This document shows, piece by piece, positions 9,804 through 19,974 of a stretch of DNA of 64,000 nucleotides. The position numbers and the translations under genes were made by a program. The notes below the pieces were generated by a model. It saw nothing but the letters and a program-made list of their open reading frames with translations. It was not told where the DNA came from and made no database searches. Source of the stretch: JAHEFT01 sp963700705 (GTDB lineage Bacteria > Pseudomonadota > Gammaproteobacteria > Xanthomonadales > SZUA-36); the NCBI GenBank assembly GCA_963700705.1, contig CAVOYQ010000010.1:124001-188000 (forward strand), in the 5' to 3' direction. The first letter of the stretch is position 1. Every line of letters begins with the position of its first letter.

Positions 9804-10840
9804 TCAGGATGGAGTTTCTCGCTGATGACTGCCAGCGCCATTTGGGCCAGGGGCTCCACCCATTGCCCCATGGCCGCCGCCTTTTCATTGGATGCATTGC
9901 CCATGACCGCCCGTTTCGCAACGCCCTGGACGATGGCGGCCAGTCGGAAAAAACTGAACGCCAGGTAAAACGCCCAGTGGTCGATGCCGTCGATGTTCAT
10001 GCGCCGGCAGTAAGCGGCAACGTATTCCCGCTCCAGTCGGAATGCCCAGTTCACCCCGGTCGGCGCCCTGCCAGTCCGGACATGCCCTTCTCCCGGTAGG
10101 GCATGCGCATTTGCATGCACTGGTAGGCCAGGTCTGCGTACGGGTGCCCCAGCGTGGACAACTCCCAGTCCAGCACGGCGATGATCTCAGGCCGGTCGTG
10201 ATGAAAAACCAGGTTGTCCAGGCGATAGTCACCATGCACCAGGGCCACCTTGCCGTCGTCGGCCGGCTGGTTTTCCGACAGCCAGGTGATCAGGTCTTCC
10301 ATCGCGGAAATGGTTTGCAGCTCGGAGGCGCGGTACTGGCCCGTCCAGCGGGTGAGCTGACGGGAGAAGTAATTGCCGGGCTTGCCGTAATCCGGACAGT
10401 CCCGACGGCTTCCAGGTCGACCCGGTGCAGTTCGCCGAGGACCCGGTTCATCTCGGCGTAAATGGCGCCGCGCTCCGGCCGGGCTGTCCAGCTCCGGCAA
10501 AGCGGCTTTCCAGAAAATCCGGCCGTCGCAAAAATCCATGATGTAGAACAGGGAGCCGATGACCTCCGGGTCCTCGCACAGGTGGTAAACCCGCGCGACC
10601 GGCACCTTGCTGTCCCTGCAGAGCACGCTGGACGCGGAATTCCCGGTCCACCGCGTGGGCGGATTTCAGCAGCTTGCCGGGTGGCTGCCGGCGCAGTACG
10701 TATTGCCCGGACGCCGCGGTCAGTTTGAACGTCGGGTTGGATTGCCCGCCGGCAAACTTTTCCATCCGGGCCGGGCCCTTGAAACCGGCGACATTTTGTT
10801 CCAGGTAGGACAATAAGTCGGCCTTCGACCGGTTTTCCAC
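9804..10840 (-). CDS. APH-like phosphotransferase of acyl-CoA metabolism, frameshifted
   Basis: This is the kinase-fold protein that accompanies acyl-CoA dehydrogenases and resembles the N-terminal domain of ACAD11. The start is MENRSKADLLSYLEQNVAGF at 10840, then GGQSNPTFKL and GQYVLRRQPPG. After a frame change near 10610 it reads VPVARVYHLCEDPEVIGSLF. The catalytic loop VHGDYRLDNLVFH and IAVLDWELSTLGHPYADLAY lie at 10100-10260. After another change near 10070 the C-terminus reads WAFYLAFSFFRLAAIVQGV. At least one more change falls near 10400-10490. The true stop is not certain; I use the TGA complement at 9804, which lies next to the SDR ribosome-binding site. Homologues are proposed to phosphorylate hydroxyacyl-CoA substrates. 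Confidence 0.7.
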
Positions 10841-10861
10841 GATTGACTCACCGTCACGGCT

Positions 10862-12078
10862 TCAGGCCGCGGCTTCCCGGCGCCGCGCCAGGTCCCGGCC
10901 CAATTGCATCATGTGCACCTGGTCCGGACCATCCGCCATCCGCAGGTGCGGGCATAGGCGAGCATGTGGGCCAGCGGCGTATCCTGGCTGAGCCCGACGG
11001 CGCCGTGCAATTGAATGGCGCGATCGATCACGTCCAGGGCCATGTTGGGAGCGGTGATCTTGATCATCGCGATCAGGTCTTTGGCGCCCTTGTTGCCCTC
11101 GGTGTCCATTTTCTGGGCGGCCTTCAGGGTCAGCAGGCGCGCCTGTTCTATCTGGCAGGCGGAACGGGCGATGTCTTCGCGCACCGATTGCTGCTTGATC
11201 AGCGGGCGGCCGAACGCGATGCGCGTGTTGGCGCGGTCCAGCATGAACTCGAAGGCGCGCTGGGCGGCGCCGATCATGCGCATGCAATGGTGAATGCGCC
11301 CCGGCCCGAGCCGGCCCTGGGCAATTTCAAATCCGCGGCCCTCGCCGAACACCAGGTTGGCGGCGGGCACACGCACGTTGTCGAAAATGATCTCGGCGTG
11401 CCCCTCCGGCCCATCGTCATAGCCCAGCACGTGCATGGGCCGGGTCACGGTCACGCCCGGCGTGTTGACCGGCACGAGAATCTGCGATTGCTGGATGTAA
11501 CGGTTGGCGTTATCCGGGTCGGTTTTACCCATGACGATCAGGACTTTGCACTGTTTGCGGCAGGCGCCCGAGGCATAGAATTTCTTCCCGTTGATGACGT
11601 ATTCATCGCCATCGCGGACCATCGAGGTCTGGATATTGGTGGCGTCGCTGGAGGCAACGTCGGGTTCGGTCATGGCGAAGGCCGAGCGGATTTCACCATT
11701 CAGCAGGGGTTCCAGCCATTGTTTCTTCTGCTCCTCGTTGCCGTACTTCGCCAGCACTTCCATGTTGCCGGTGTCGGGGGCGGAACAGTTGAACACTTCG
11801 GAAGCCCACAAAACACGGCCCATTTCCTCCGCCAGGGGGGCATATTCCATATTGGTCAGGCCGGCGCTGTATTTGCCATAGGCCACCGGCAGGAACAGGT
11901 TCCACAGGCCGGCCGCCTTGGCTTTTTTCTTCAGTTCCGTGACGATCTCCGCCGTTTCCCAGGGCTTCAAAGCAACCTGTTTCTCGAACAGGGCTTCGTT
12001 CGGGTAAATGTGTTCGTCCATGAAGTCCCGGACCTGCTGTACCAGGTCTTTGACTTTGTCGCTGTACTCGAAATTCAT
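10862..12078 (-). CDS. acyl-CoA dehydrogenase, one frameshift near the C-terminus
   Basis: About 405 residues reconstructed, starting MNFEYSDKVKDLVQQVRDFM. FAD and substrate regions read FAMTEPDVASSDATNIQ and FEIAQGRLGPGRIHHCMRMI; RPLIKQQSVREDIARS and QLHGAVGLSQDTPLAHML follow. Near 10945 a missing C (ACCTG for ACCCTG) drops the frame. The other frame completes RMADGPDQVHMMQLGRDLA and ends at 10862. Gene length is one base short of a multiple of three, consistent with that deletion. This is the ACAD11/FadE-like type with a long N-terminus. It precedes the APH-like kinase, a pairing that also exists as a fusion in eukaryotic ACAD11. Confidence 0.88.
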
Positions 12079-12097
12079 GGTGTAAAACCTCCGCTGT

Positions 12098-12779
12098 TCA
12101 GTAGTAGGTCACGGCGTTGCTGCGGTCAGGGTGGTCCAGGTGCGGGACGTGGTTGAAACCGGCCAACTGCATGTTGTCGTCATTGAAATAAAGGTGGCTG
12201 TAACTGCTGTTCCGGGTCTGCAAATTCATCTGGATCATCGCGCCGGGCGGCGCCGCCAGGACCTGCCTCAGGGCCATTGAAATGGCGCCGCCGGAACTGA
12301 CCACCAGGATTTTGCTGCTGCGCCCAGCCAGGCCGGTTGCTCTCGCCATCCCGGAGCGGACACGCTGTTCAAATTCAGCCCAGGTTTCCGGAATATCGCT
12401 CGCGATGCGACCGTTCGCCCAGGCTTGCAGGGTGTTGTGCAAAACCTGGGTAAATGCCGATGGCGCAGCTCCTTCTTCAGGCTTCTCGTCCGGATTTTCC
12501 GCGAGATACGCGGTAATCAAGGCCTCGAAATCAAACTCATTCCATTGGGCGTGTGTCGCCGTGGGAAGGAGAGTCCAGTTCCATACCCGAACAGATGCCT
12601 TCCAGGGTTTCGCGGTGACGGGTCATTTCACCGCAGATGACGTGGTCGAAACGCAGTTTGCGGAACTTGAAATACTCGCCCAGCCAACGCGCCTGCTGAT
12701 GGCCCAGGGGCGACAGCCGGTCGTAGTCGTCTTCGCCGAAGGAAGCCTGTGCGTGGCGGACCAGGAAGAGTTCTGACAT
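12098..12779 (-). CDS. histidine phosphatase family protein, frameshifted
   Basis: Phosphoglycerate-mutase-fold phosphatase of about 227 residues. The N-terminal motif is LFLVRHAQASFG with the phospho-accepting histidine of RHA, followed by DRLSPLGHQQARWLGEYF. A one-base change near 12560-12575 separates it from the C-terminal half, which reads FDFEALITAYLAENP and has the KILVVSSGGAISMALRQ loop. The start at 12779 is preferred over 12836 because the domain begins there. It is the first gene of the beta-oxidation operon and is divergent from the LysR gene. Such phosphatases commonly accompany the APH/acyl-CoA dehydrogenase set, and the substrate is unknown. Confidence 0.8.
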
Positions 12780-12848
12780 GTATACTCGCGTTTTGATGCA
12801 ATTCTCAGAATAAGCTCCTGCTTGATATTTATCCAATTTATTATATAA

Positions 12849-13781
12849 ATGAGGTATTATTCACATAACTTATATCTGGTGATCGAATTGCGCCTCCCGA
12901 GTGTTGATCTGAACCTGTTTCTGGTCTTCGATGCGATTTACACCGAACGCAACCTCACGCGCGCATCACGTGTGCTTTTTGTTACCCAACCGGCTGTCAG
13001 CAACGCGCTCAAGCGATTACGCCAGGTATTCAATGACCCGCTTTTTGTGCGCACACCCCACGGGATGACGCCCACACCCGTGGCCGACAATATTTCCGGA
13101 GCAATCAAGGCAGCGCTGCACCTGCTCAACACCAGCCTGAACGAAGGCGAAGTGTTTGTTCCGGGTTCATCCGGCAAAACCTTCAGGTTCAGCGTTCACG
13201 ACTATGACGAGGCCATCCTGGTTCCGAAATTGATGCAACAACTCGCCGTGCTGGCGCCGGGCGTTTCGATCGAGTGTTACGCCGTGCCGCGCAAGGACCT
13301 GGAAAGCGAACTGACCTCCGGCAGCCTGGATTTCGCGCTGGACGTGCCGCTGTTCTCCGCACCCCAGCTTTGCCGCCAGCGACTCGCCACCGAGCGTTAT
13401 GTCTGCATGGTGCGACCGGATCACCCGGTAGCGGGCCTGAATCTGACCCTGGAACGCTACCTCGAACTGGAACACATCCACGTGTCGGGCCGGCGCAAAG
13501 GCATCGGCCACGTCGACATCGCGCTGGAAATGCTCGGCCGGACCAGGAACATCAAGCTGCGGATGAAAAACTACATGGCCGGGCCGCAAGTCGTTTCGAC
13601 CACCGACCTGGCGCTGACGCTGCCGAGAAACCTGGCCGCCATGTACCCGATGAAAGTTTTCGAAATGCCCTTCAACGTGGAGACGCTGGACCAGTACCTC
13701 TACTGGCACAAAAGCGCCGACCAGGACCAGGCCAGCATCTGGATGCGAACGCTTCTGCTGGGCCTGCTTCCCTGTTCTTGA
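12849..13781 (+). CDS. LysR-family transcriptional regulator
   Basis: About 310 residues. The winged helix-turn-helix lies near residues 18-78 (VDLNLFLVFDAIYTERNLTR, then VTQPAVSNALKRLRQVFNDP, LFVRTPHGMTPTP). The C-terminal effector domain starts near residue 105 (KTFRFSVHDYDEAILVPKLM). It is divergent from the beta-oxidation operon with only about 70 bases between starts, and that gap is strongly AT-rich. It therefore probably controls that operon in response to an acyl or aromatic-acyl metabolite. The start is uncertain; no clear ribosome-binding site precedes ATG 12849, and GTG 12879 is an alternative. Confidence 0.87.
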   Translation: MRYYSHNLYLVIELRLPSVDLNLFLVFDAIYTERNLTRASRVLFVTQPAVSNALKRLRQVFNDPLFVRTPHGMTPTPVADNISGAIKAALHLLNTSLNEGEVFVPGSSGKTFRFSVHDYDEAILVPKLMQQLAVLAPGVSIECYAVPRKDLESELTSGSLDFALDVPLFSAPQLCRQRLATERYVCMVRPDHPVAGLNLTLERYLELEHIHVSGRRKGIGHVDIALEMLGRTRNIKLRMKNYMAGPQVVSTTDLALTLPRNLAAMYPMKVFEMPFNVETLDQYLYWHKSADQDQASIWMRTLLLGLLPCS

Positions 13782-13873
13782 TTTGAATCAACGGAGCCGG
13801 AAAAGCCCACCGTGGCCCGGGGTAAATTCAAATCGGGTCATGGCATACTGGTGTTTTCCCCCGGAGACAAGCA

Positions 13874-15954
13874 ATGACCTCTTCCGTCAACCTTTCGCAG
13901 CATGGCGCCGTGGCGTTGATCACGGTAGACAATCCCCCCGTGAACGCCCTGTCCCAGCCTGTCAGGGCAGGACTGCTGGCCGCCATGGAGCAGGCGCTGG
14001 ATGGAAAAAACCAGGCTATCGTGCTGATCTGCGCCGGGCGAACCTTCATCGCCGGCGCCGACATCAGCGAGTTCGGAAAACCACCCGCCGACCCCTGGTT
14101 GCCCGAGGTGTTGGCCCGGATCGAGTCCAGCCCGGTCCCGGTCATTGCGGCCATTCATGGAACCGCCCTGGGCGGCGGACTGGAAACGGCCATGGCCTGT
14201 CATTACCGCATTGCCCTGGCTTCGGCGAAACTGGGCCTGCCGGAAGTCTCCCTGGGCCTGTTGCCGGGTGCGGGCGGGACCCAGTGGGCGCCTCGCCTGA
14301 TCGGTGTTGAGGCCGCACTGGACCTGATGACCAGCGGCAAGCCGATCGGTGCGGCCGCAGGCACTGGAAGCCGGACTGGTCGACCGGATCGTTGAAGAAA
14401 ACCTGCAGGAAGCCGCGGTGGACTACGCGCGCGAGCTGATCAGTTCCGGCGCGGGCCCCAGGCGCACCTCCGATCTGCCGGTTGAATCCTCGCATCTGTC
14501 CGCGGATTACTTTGACAGCATGCGGACCGCGATCGGCCGGAAAACCCGTGGCCTGCCCGCGCCGCAGCGCATCATCGACTGCGTGGAGGCCGCCACCACG
14601 ATGGACTTCGCCGCCGGATCGGCCATCGAGCAAAAGCTGTTCATGGAACTGATGATGTCGCCGGAATCGGCCGGCCTGCGCCACGCCTTTTTTGCCGAAC
14701 GGCAGGCTTCGAAGATCGAGGGCCTGGCAAGGGACCTGCCGCTGCGAACGATCAAGTCGGTCGGCATTATCGGCGCGGGCACGATGGGTGGCGGCATCGC
14801 GATGAATTTCGCCAATGCCGGCATCCCGGTCACCCTGCTGGAAATCAACCAGGAAGCGCTGGACCGCGGAATCGGCGTGTGCCGCAAAAACTACCAGCGC
14901 TCGGTGGATAAAGGCCGCTTCACGGCCGCGCAAATGGACCATTTCATGGGCCTGATCAGCGGAACCACTTCCTATGCCGACCTGGGCGATGCAGACCTGG
15001 TGATCGAAGCGGTGTTCGAAAGCCCGGAGATCAAGTACGAGGTGTTCCGCAAACTGGACGCCGTGTGCAAGCCGGGCGCAATCCTGGCCAGCAATACCTC
15101 CTACCAGGATATCGACGCGATCGCCGCGGTGACCTCCCGGCCGCAGGATGTGCTGGGCATGCATTTCTTCAGCCCGGCCAACGTCATGAAACTGCTGGAA
15201 GTGGTCCGCGGGGCAAAAACGGCGGATGACGTGCTGGCGACGGTCATGAACCTGGCGAAAACCATTCGCAAAGTCGCCGTTCTTTCCCGGGTTTGCTATG
15301 GATTTATCGGCAACCGCATGCTGGAAGGATACATGCGCGAAGCGCAGATGCTGCTGCTCGAGGGCGCGACCCCGGCGCAGGTGGACGGCGCATTGCAGCG
15401 CTTCGGCATGGCCATGGGCCCGTTGGCGGTGATCGACCTGGCGGGCCTGGATGTGGGCTACAAGGCCCGCCAGGCGCTGCCCGACCTGCCGGACCACCCG
15501 TCCTACCACGTGACGGATCAACTGGTGGAAAAAGGCCGGCTGGGCCAGAAATCCGGCGCCGGTTTTTATAACTACGATCCTGAAACCCGGCAACGGCTGG
15601 ACGCCCCCGAAGTGGAAGCGATGATCCGGCAGCGAAGCCGCGGCGCTGGGAATCCCTGCGCGCCGGTTCAGCGACGAGGAAATTGTCGAGCGGGTCATTT
15701 ATCCCCTGGTCAACGAAGGCGCGCGAATCCTCGAAGAGGGTATCGCGCAACGCCCGGGGGATATTGATATTGTTTATTTATACGGCTATGGCTTTCCGGC
15801 GCACCGCGGCGGACCGATGTTCTACGCCGACACGGTTGGCCTGGACAGGGTTTACCGGAAGATTTGCGAATTCAGGGACACGCTGAGGGCGGACGACTGG
15901 CAGCCGGCGCCGCTGCTGCAGCGACTGGCTGAAAACGGAGAGGGGTTTGGCTGA
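13874..15954 (+). CDS. bifunctional enoyl-CoA hydratase/3-hydroxyacyl-CoA dehydrogenase, frameshifted
   Basis: A FadJ/peroxisomal multifunctional enzyme-like protein of about 693 residues in three frames. The crotonase domain (NPPVNALSQPVRAG, AGRTFIAGADISEF, LLPGAGGTQWAPRLIG) runs to about 14355. The dehydrogenase domain has the NAD-binding GIIGAGTMGGGIAMNFANAG, catalytic histidine in GMHFFSPANVMKLLE and KSGAGFYNYD; it runs to about 15645. The C-terminal dehydrogenase repeat (ERVIYPLVNEGARILEEGIA, then YGYGFPAHRGGPMFYAD) ends at 15954. The two frame changes each behave as one extra base, and total length is two over a multiple of three. It performs steps two and three of beta-oxidation, complementing the dehydrogenases and thiolase across the LysR gene. 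Confidence 0.88.
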
Positions 15955-15992
15955 ACGGACCTGACCTGTTTTAGAATCTGGTAACAGGCAAA

Positions 15993-16421
15993 TTATTGCC
16001 CGCCAAGCGTTTCGCACAATGAAACGTTGTCCGGAGCAATACGCTGAATGGGAATTTCACCTGATATGCCAAGCGAAGTAATTTCATAACTCACCAGGCC
16101 ATTGGCGCAATCCGCAAACTCGATTGTCAGGGTGCCATCGCCGGCCGGGTCTGTCGCAGCAGCGGGTTCTGCTGCATCAAAGACCCCGCCTTCAGTAACG
16201 AAAATAGTCAGATTCGCCGTATCCCCCTCGTAAGGCCCCTGCGCAGTCAACCAGCGGTGACCCGGTTCTCCCAGCATCGCCGTGACATCCCCTGGCGGAC
16301 GTTCCGTGTCATAAGTGAACCAGGCCAGGAACATCTGCTTTATATCGGGGAACACGGTGATCAGGAATCCCTGACCATTGGTTAGCGGGTTGTACCAGGC
16401 GTCGTTGAGGCCGGCATTGAT
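15993..16421 (-). repeat. shared C-terminal domain, copy A
   Basis: 142 codons to the stop, from INAGLNDAWYNP to the LCETLGG end. Compared base by base with copy F (28745-29173), 114 of the first 120 bases from the stop codon are the same. Key residues are GQGF, FLAWFT, GHRWLTAQG, a GGVFD block, one cysteine in the FADC segment and the final LCE. Confidence 0.85.
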
Positions 16422-17372
16422 TTGAATTCCAAGACCCTCAACCGAGGATATGGCGATCCGGAAGCCGAACCCGTCTGTGCCCACCATAAAGTCAGGGTTC
16501 GTGTCGGTTCCGATGGATTCAGGATCTGCGCCGGCACGGGATGCTGAGCGGGCTAATCGTGCTTCGCCGAGCCAACTCCCGCCGCGAATGACGCGATCAG
16601 AGCCGACCGCAGGCCCGGTTGGGTCGGTGACGTCCTCGGGGGAGTAATCCCCGTAGCGGTCCTGAACCCACTCCCAGACATTCCCATGCATATCGTAGAG
16701 TCCGAACGGGTTTGGCACGGTCACCCCAACCTTCCTCATCGTTGGGAAAGCCATAAATCGAACGCACGCGCCGGTAGCAGATCAATCTCTACACAGTTAA
16801 GGACTTTCATACCGCAATACCACATGTGTAGCCCAGTGCCCCTCGCAATACTCACATTCATCGTCACACTCAAGTGCATCGCCATGCGCAAATCTTGTCG
16901 TTGTGCCTGCGCGTGCCGCCCGCTCCCATTCCGCCTCCGTCGGCAAACGGAATCCTGTTGTTTCAAGGTGCTGGTTCAGTTTTTCCACAAACCCGCCGGG
17001 CCCGGCGATTTGGTCCCAGCTCACGCAAGACACCGGATCATCATTTACACCGTTTGTACCACTATTACAGCTGGTTGGCAGCGTTCCCATGACCGCCCAC
17101 CACTGACGCCCAGTGATCTCAGTTTTTGCGAGATAGTAATCCCGTGTCAGAGTCACCTGATGCTGCGTTTCATTGCCCAAAATATTTCCCCGTTCGCCTT
17201 GTGGCGAACCCATCTGGAAAGTCCCCGCCGGAACTTCGACAAGGGTCATGGGGACACCCCAAGGCAGGATGACGGTGAATTCTTCAGCCCGTATTGTTTG
17301 GGGTAACAGTAAGAGGGTGAAAAGTAATACAAGATAGAAACTGGAAATCCGCGGCTGGCCAATAATGAACAT
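15993..17372 (-). CDS. exported SUMF1/FGE-fold protein with shared C-terminal domain, frameshifted
   Basis: The signal peptide (FYLVLLFTLLLLPQTIRAEE) is followed by a formylglycine-generating-enzyme/SUMF1 fold: VEVPAGTFQMGSPQGERG, LAKTEITGRQWWAVMG, GFRLPTEAEWERAARAG. Around 16740-16850 the frame changes twice. Short pieces in other frames (MWYCG; LPARAFDLWLSQ) continue the fold before GLYDMHGNVWEWVQD, RVIRGGSW and GFGFRIA resume it. After a short linker the last 142 residues are copy A of the domain shared with five neighbours. Full length is an exact multiple of three. The domain is used for protein modification or carbohydrate/ligand binding in other proteins; no catalytic role can be assigned here. 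It starts just after the FG-GAP gene stop. Confidence 0.78.
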
Positions 17373-17377
17373 GGTGG

Positions 17378-17812
17378 TCAATCGGATTGCCCGCGAAGCG
17401 TTTCGCACAATGCAATGTTGTCCGGAGTAATACGCTGAATGGGAATTTCACCTGATATGCCCAGCGAAGTAATTTCATAACTCACCAGGCCATTGGCACA
17501 ACCAGAAAACTCAAGCGTCATCGTGCCATCACCGGCTGGGTCTGTGGTGGCGACCGGCTGTGTGGAGTCGAAGACGCCGCCTTTTGTAACGAAAATGGTC
17601 AGCTGGGCGGTATCTCCTTCGTAAGACCCTTGTGCGGTCAACCATCGATGTCCGGGCTCTCCTAGCACCGCGGTTACATCTCCCGGCGGGCGCTCCGTTT
17701 CGAAAGTAAACCACGCCAGAAATATCTGCTTGATCTCGGGGAAAACCGTGATGAGAAAACCCTGTCCGTTGGTGGCCGGATTGTACCAGGCGTCGTTGAA
17801 GCCAGGATTAAT
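17378..17812 (-). repeat. shared C-terminal domain, copy B
   Basis: 144 codons, starting INPGFNDAWYNP. It is close to copies A, E and F at the DNA level over the last 120 bases of the gene, but ends GQSD instead of GGQ. The linker before it (LNIPSV) differs from all other copies. Confidence 0.85.
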
Positions 17813-19360
17813 CACGGAGGGTATGTTTAGCGTTGGATCCACCAAAACGTAAACAGCGCCAGCATTGGTAATGGAGTCATCGGATTGGTCACCGTTGACC
17901 CCGTCTGCGTCGCTGTGCTCCAGTTGGGCGCCCACGGCCAGCGTGTTACCGTAAATGGCTACCGATTGTCCAAACGCGTCACTCCATCCGGTATTCGACG
18001 CCTTGATGTAGGCGTCCTGGCGCCAATCATTTCCACTCTTGCGGAACAGGTAAGCCGCACCGGCATCGAAAAATGATTTTTCAACCAGATCGTCATCCTG
18101 GTTACCGTCAATGCCCGTCGCACTGCTGTCCTCGTTCCAGGCGCCGACCATAATCGCGTTTCCATAGGTTGCGACGGACTGGCCGAAATAGTCCCACACC
18201 CCGGTGTTCGAAGCCTTGAGGTATGCATCCTGAGTCCAGACCTCGCCGTGCCGGCTGAATGCGTATGCTGCTCCGGCCCCAGTGTAAGAATCGTCTGACT
18301 GGTCCGCGTCAACGCCAACTCCGCTGCCTGGCTCCATGTATGCACCGACCACCAATTGATCCTGATGGATCGACACCGAATAGCCAAAACCATCTCCGCC
18401 ACCGGCGTTGGAGGCCTTGATATAAGCCTGCTGGCTCCATTGTCCCGCCTGCTGGACAAACACGTAAACAGCGCCGGCATGGGGGGCAGATTCATCTTCC
18501 TGGTCGCCGTTGATGCCGGTGGCTGCGCTGGCTTCGCCGTAAGCACCGACAACGATCGTGTCTTTATAAATGTCAACGGAGTGCCCAAAGGAGTCCTGCG
18601 CGTAACCAAAATCGGCCGAGTCAGTGTTGGACGCTTTGATATAAGCCTGTTGCGTCCAGGATTCGCCAGCCCGCTTGAATACATAGACGGCACCGGCCTC
18701 CAGCGACGAGTTGTCGATTTGGTCTCCGTCAATACCTTGAGCGTTGCTGGCTTCCTGCGGAGCGCCGACGACAACAGTATCGCCATGAATCGCAACTGAT
18801 GTACCAAAGCGGTCAGGATTGTCCGGATTGGAGGCCTTCAGATAGGCCTGTTGGCGCCATGTATTTCCTTCCCTTACGAAAACGTAGGCTGCGCCCGCAG
18901 AAGGAGCTGCGTTGTCACTCTGGTCGCCATTCACGCCCGCGGCGGCGCTGTCTTCCGCAGGTGCGCCTACGACGAGGGTATCGCCGGAAATATCTGCCGA
19001 CCACCCGAATTGGTCGTCAGATTCCGTGTTCGAGGCCTTAATATAAGCTTGCTGTCCCCAGATATTGCTGTTCCGGGTGTACACGTAAACGGCCCCGGCG
19101 AAGTTTAGCGAGGCGTCGTTCTGATTGCCATCGATGCCCGTTGCATTGCTTTTCTCACCCATAGCCGCGACCACCATGGTGTCTCCATCCAGGGCGGTGG
19201 CCCACCCGAAGCGCGCTTCATCACCGGAATTTGATGCCTTGACATAGGCCTGCTGCTCGAGTTGAGCCTGCGCTGTTGCCCCCATCAGGGGCATAGTGGC
19301 CATTGCCAGACACGCTATTGGAAGAATGCGGCGGAAGTATTGGTTGAGAGCAGGTGTCAT
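17378..19360 (-). CDS. exported seven-blade FG-GAP repeat protein with shared C-terminal domain
   Basis: 660 residues. The start at 19360 is chosen because it gives a signal peptide (ILPIACLAMATMPLMGATAQ) at the N-terminus. Seven repeats of about 66 residues follow. Each begins QQAYIKASNT, has an FG(W/Q/Y)S block, then GDTLVVGAP and a GIDGDQxD acidic loop, and ends AGAVYVFxRxGxxW. Seven blades suggest a beta-propeller like integrin alpha, and the acidic loops could bind calcium. The last 144 residues are copy B of the shared domain. Periplasmic or surface location and ligand binding are inferred. There is no frameshift despite the repeats. Confidence 0.87.
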   Translation of the reverse strand: MTPALNQYFRRILPIACLAMATMPLMGATAQAQLEQQAYVKASNSGDEARFGWATALDGDTMVVAAMGEKSNATGIDGNQNDASLNFAGAVYVYTRNSNIWGQQAYIKASNTESDDQFGWSADISGDTLVVGAPAEDSAAAGVNGDQSDNAAPSAGAAYVFVREGNTWRQQAYLKASNPDNPDRFGTSVAIHGDTVVVGAPQEASNAQGIDGDQIDNSSLEAGAVYVFKRAGESWTQQAYIKASNTDSADFGYAQDSFGHSVDIYKDTIVVGAYGEASAATGINGDQEDESAPHAGAVYVFVQQAGQWSQQAYIKASNAGGGDGFGYSVSIHQDQLVVGAYMEPGSGVGVDADQSDDSYTGAGAAYAFSRHGEVWTQDAYLKASNTGVWDYFGQSVATYGNAIMVGAWNEDSSATGIDGNQDDDLVEKSFFDAGAAYLFRKSGNDWRQDAYIKASNTGWSDAFGQSVAIYGNTLAVGAQLEHSDADGVNGDQSDDSITNAGAVYVLVDPTLNIPSVINPGFNDAWYNPATNGQGFLITVFPEIKQIFLAWFTFETERPPGDVTAVLGEPGHRWLTAQGSYEGDTAQLTIFVTKGGVFDSTQPVATTDPAGDGTMTLEFSGCANGLVSYEITSLGISGEIPIQRITPDNIALCETLRGQSD

Positions 19361-19551
19361 TAGTTGCACTTCTACGGTTTGTGTTTTGTTCGAATCATGC
19401 GCCCTCCAGGGTTGCATTACTAGCACAGGGCCGATGTTGCTTGATTCCTGAAGGCTTCGGGGAGGACCTGGGGGACTTGCCTGGTCGTTCTCAGATACCC
19501 AATTGAGATGCCACCAATGGGCGGTCAATGACCAACAATGTCCGCTCCGGT

Positions 19552-19974
19552 CTACTGGCTATTGAGGGCTTCGCAAAGAGGAGTATTGTCCAGCGCGATT
19601 CTTTCAATCGGAATCGTGTTCTGCCAGTCGATCGAGTGAATGTCATATTTGACGGTGCCACGACCACAACTGCTGAACTCGAGAACGACGTTGCCGTCGG
19701 GTTGGGAAGTTGGCGCCGGTTCCGCAGAGTCAAAGATGCCGCCAGTGGTGTTGTAAAGGTTCAGCGATGCACGATTGCCGACGAAAGGCCCCTGCGCGGT
19801 TAGCCACCGGTGCCCGGGTTCACCAACTGATGCAGTCACATCCATCGGGGGGCGCGCGATATCGTAGGTAAACCAGGCCAAAAAGATTTGTTCGATTTGC
19901 GGGTACACGATGACGAAAAACCCCTGGCCATCGGTCCGTGAATTGAACCAGGCATCATTCAAACCTGCATTCAT
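19552..19974 (-). repeat. shared C-terminal domain, copy C
   Basis: 140 codons, starting MNAGLNDAWFNS. It keeps GQGF, FLAWFT, GHRWLTAQG, GGIFD and LCEAL, but differs at many bases from copies A, B, E and F. Confidence 0.82.

Noticed and set aside
10843..12156. A long plus-strand reading frame opposite the acyl-CoA dehydrogenase
   Set aside because: It mirrors the codon pattern of a GC-rich gene on the other strand, has low-complexity Gly/His/Arg composition and no recognisable domain.
14142..15698. A 518-codon minus-strand frame opposite the FadJ-like gene
   Set aside because: Antisense shadow; the plus strand carries clear hydratase and dehydrogenase motifs.
16736..16966. A separate small gene in the middle of the FGE-fold gene
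   Set aside because: Its readable part (WYCG through LPARAFDLWLSQ) fits as the out-of-frame middle of the same protein.
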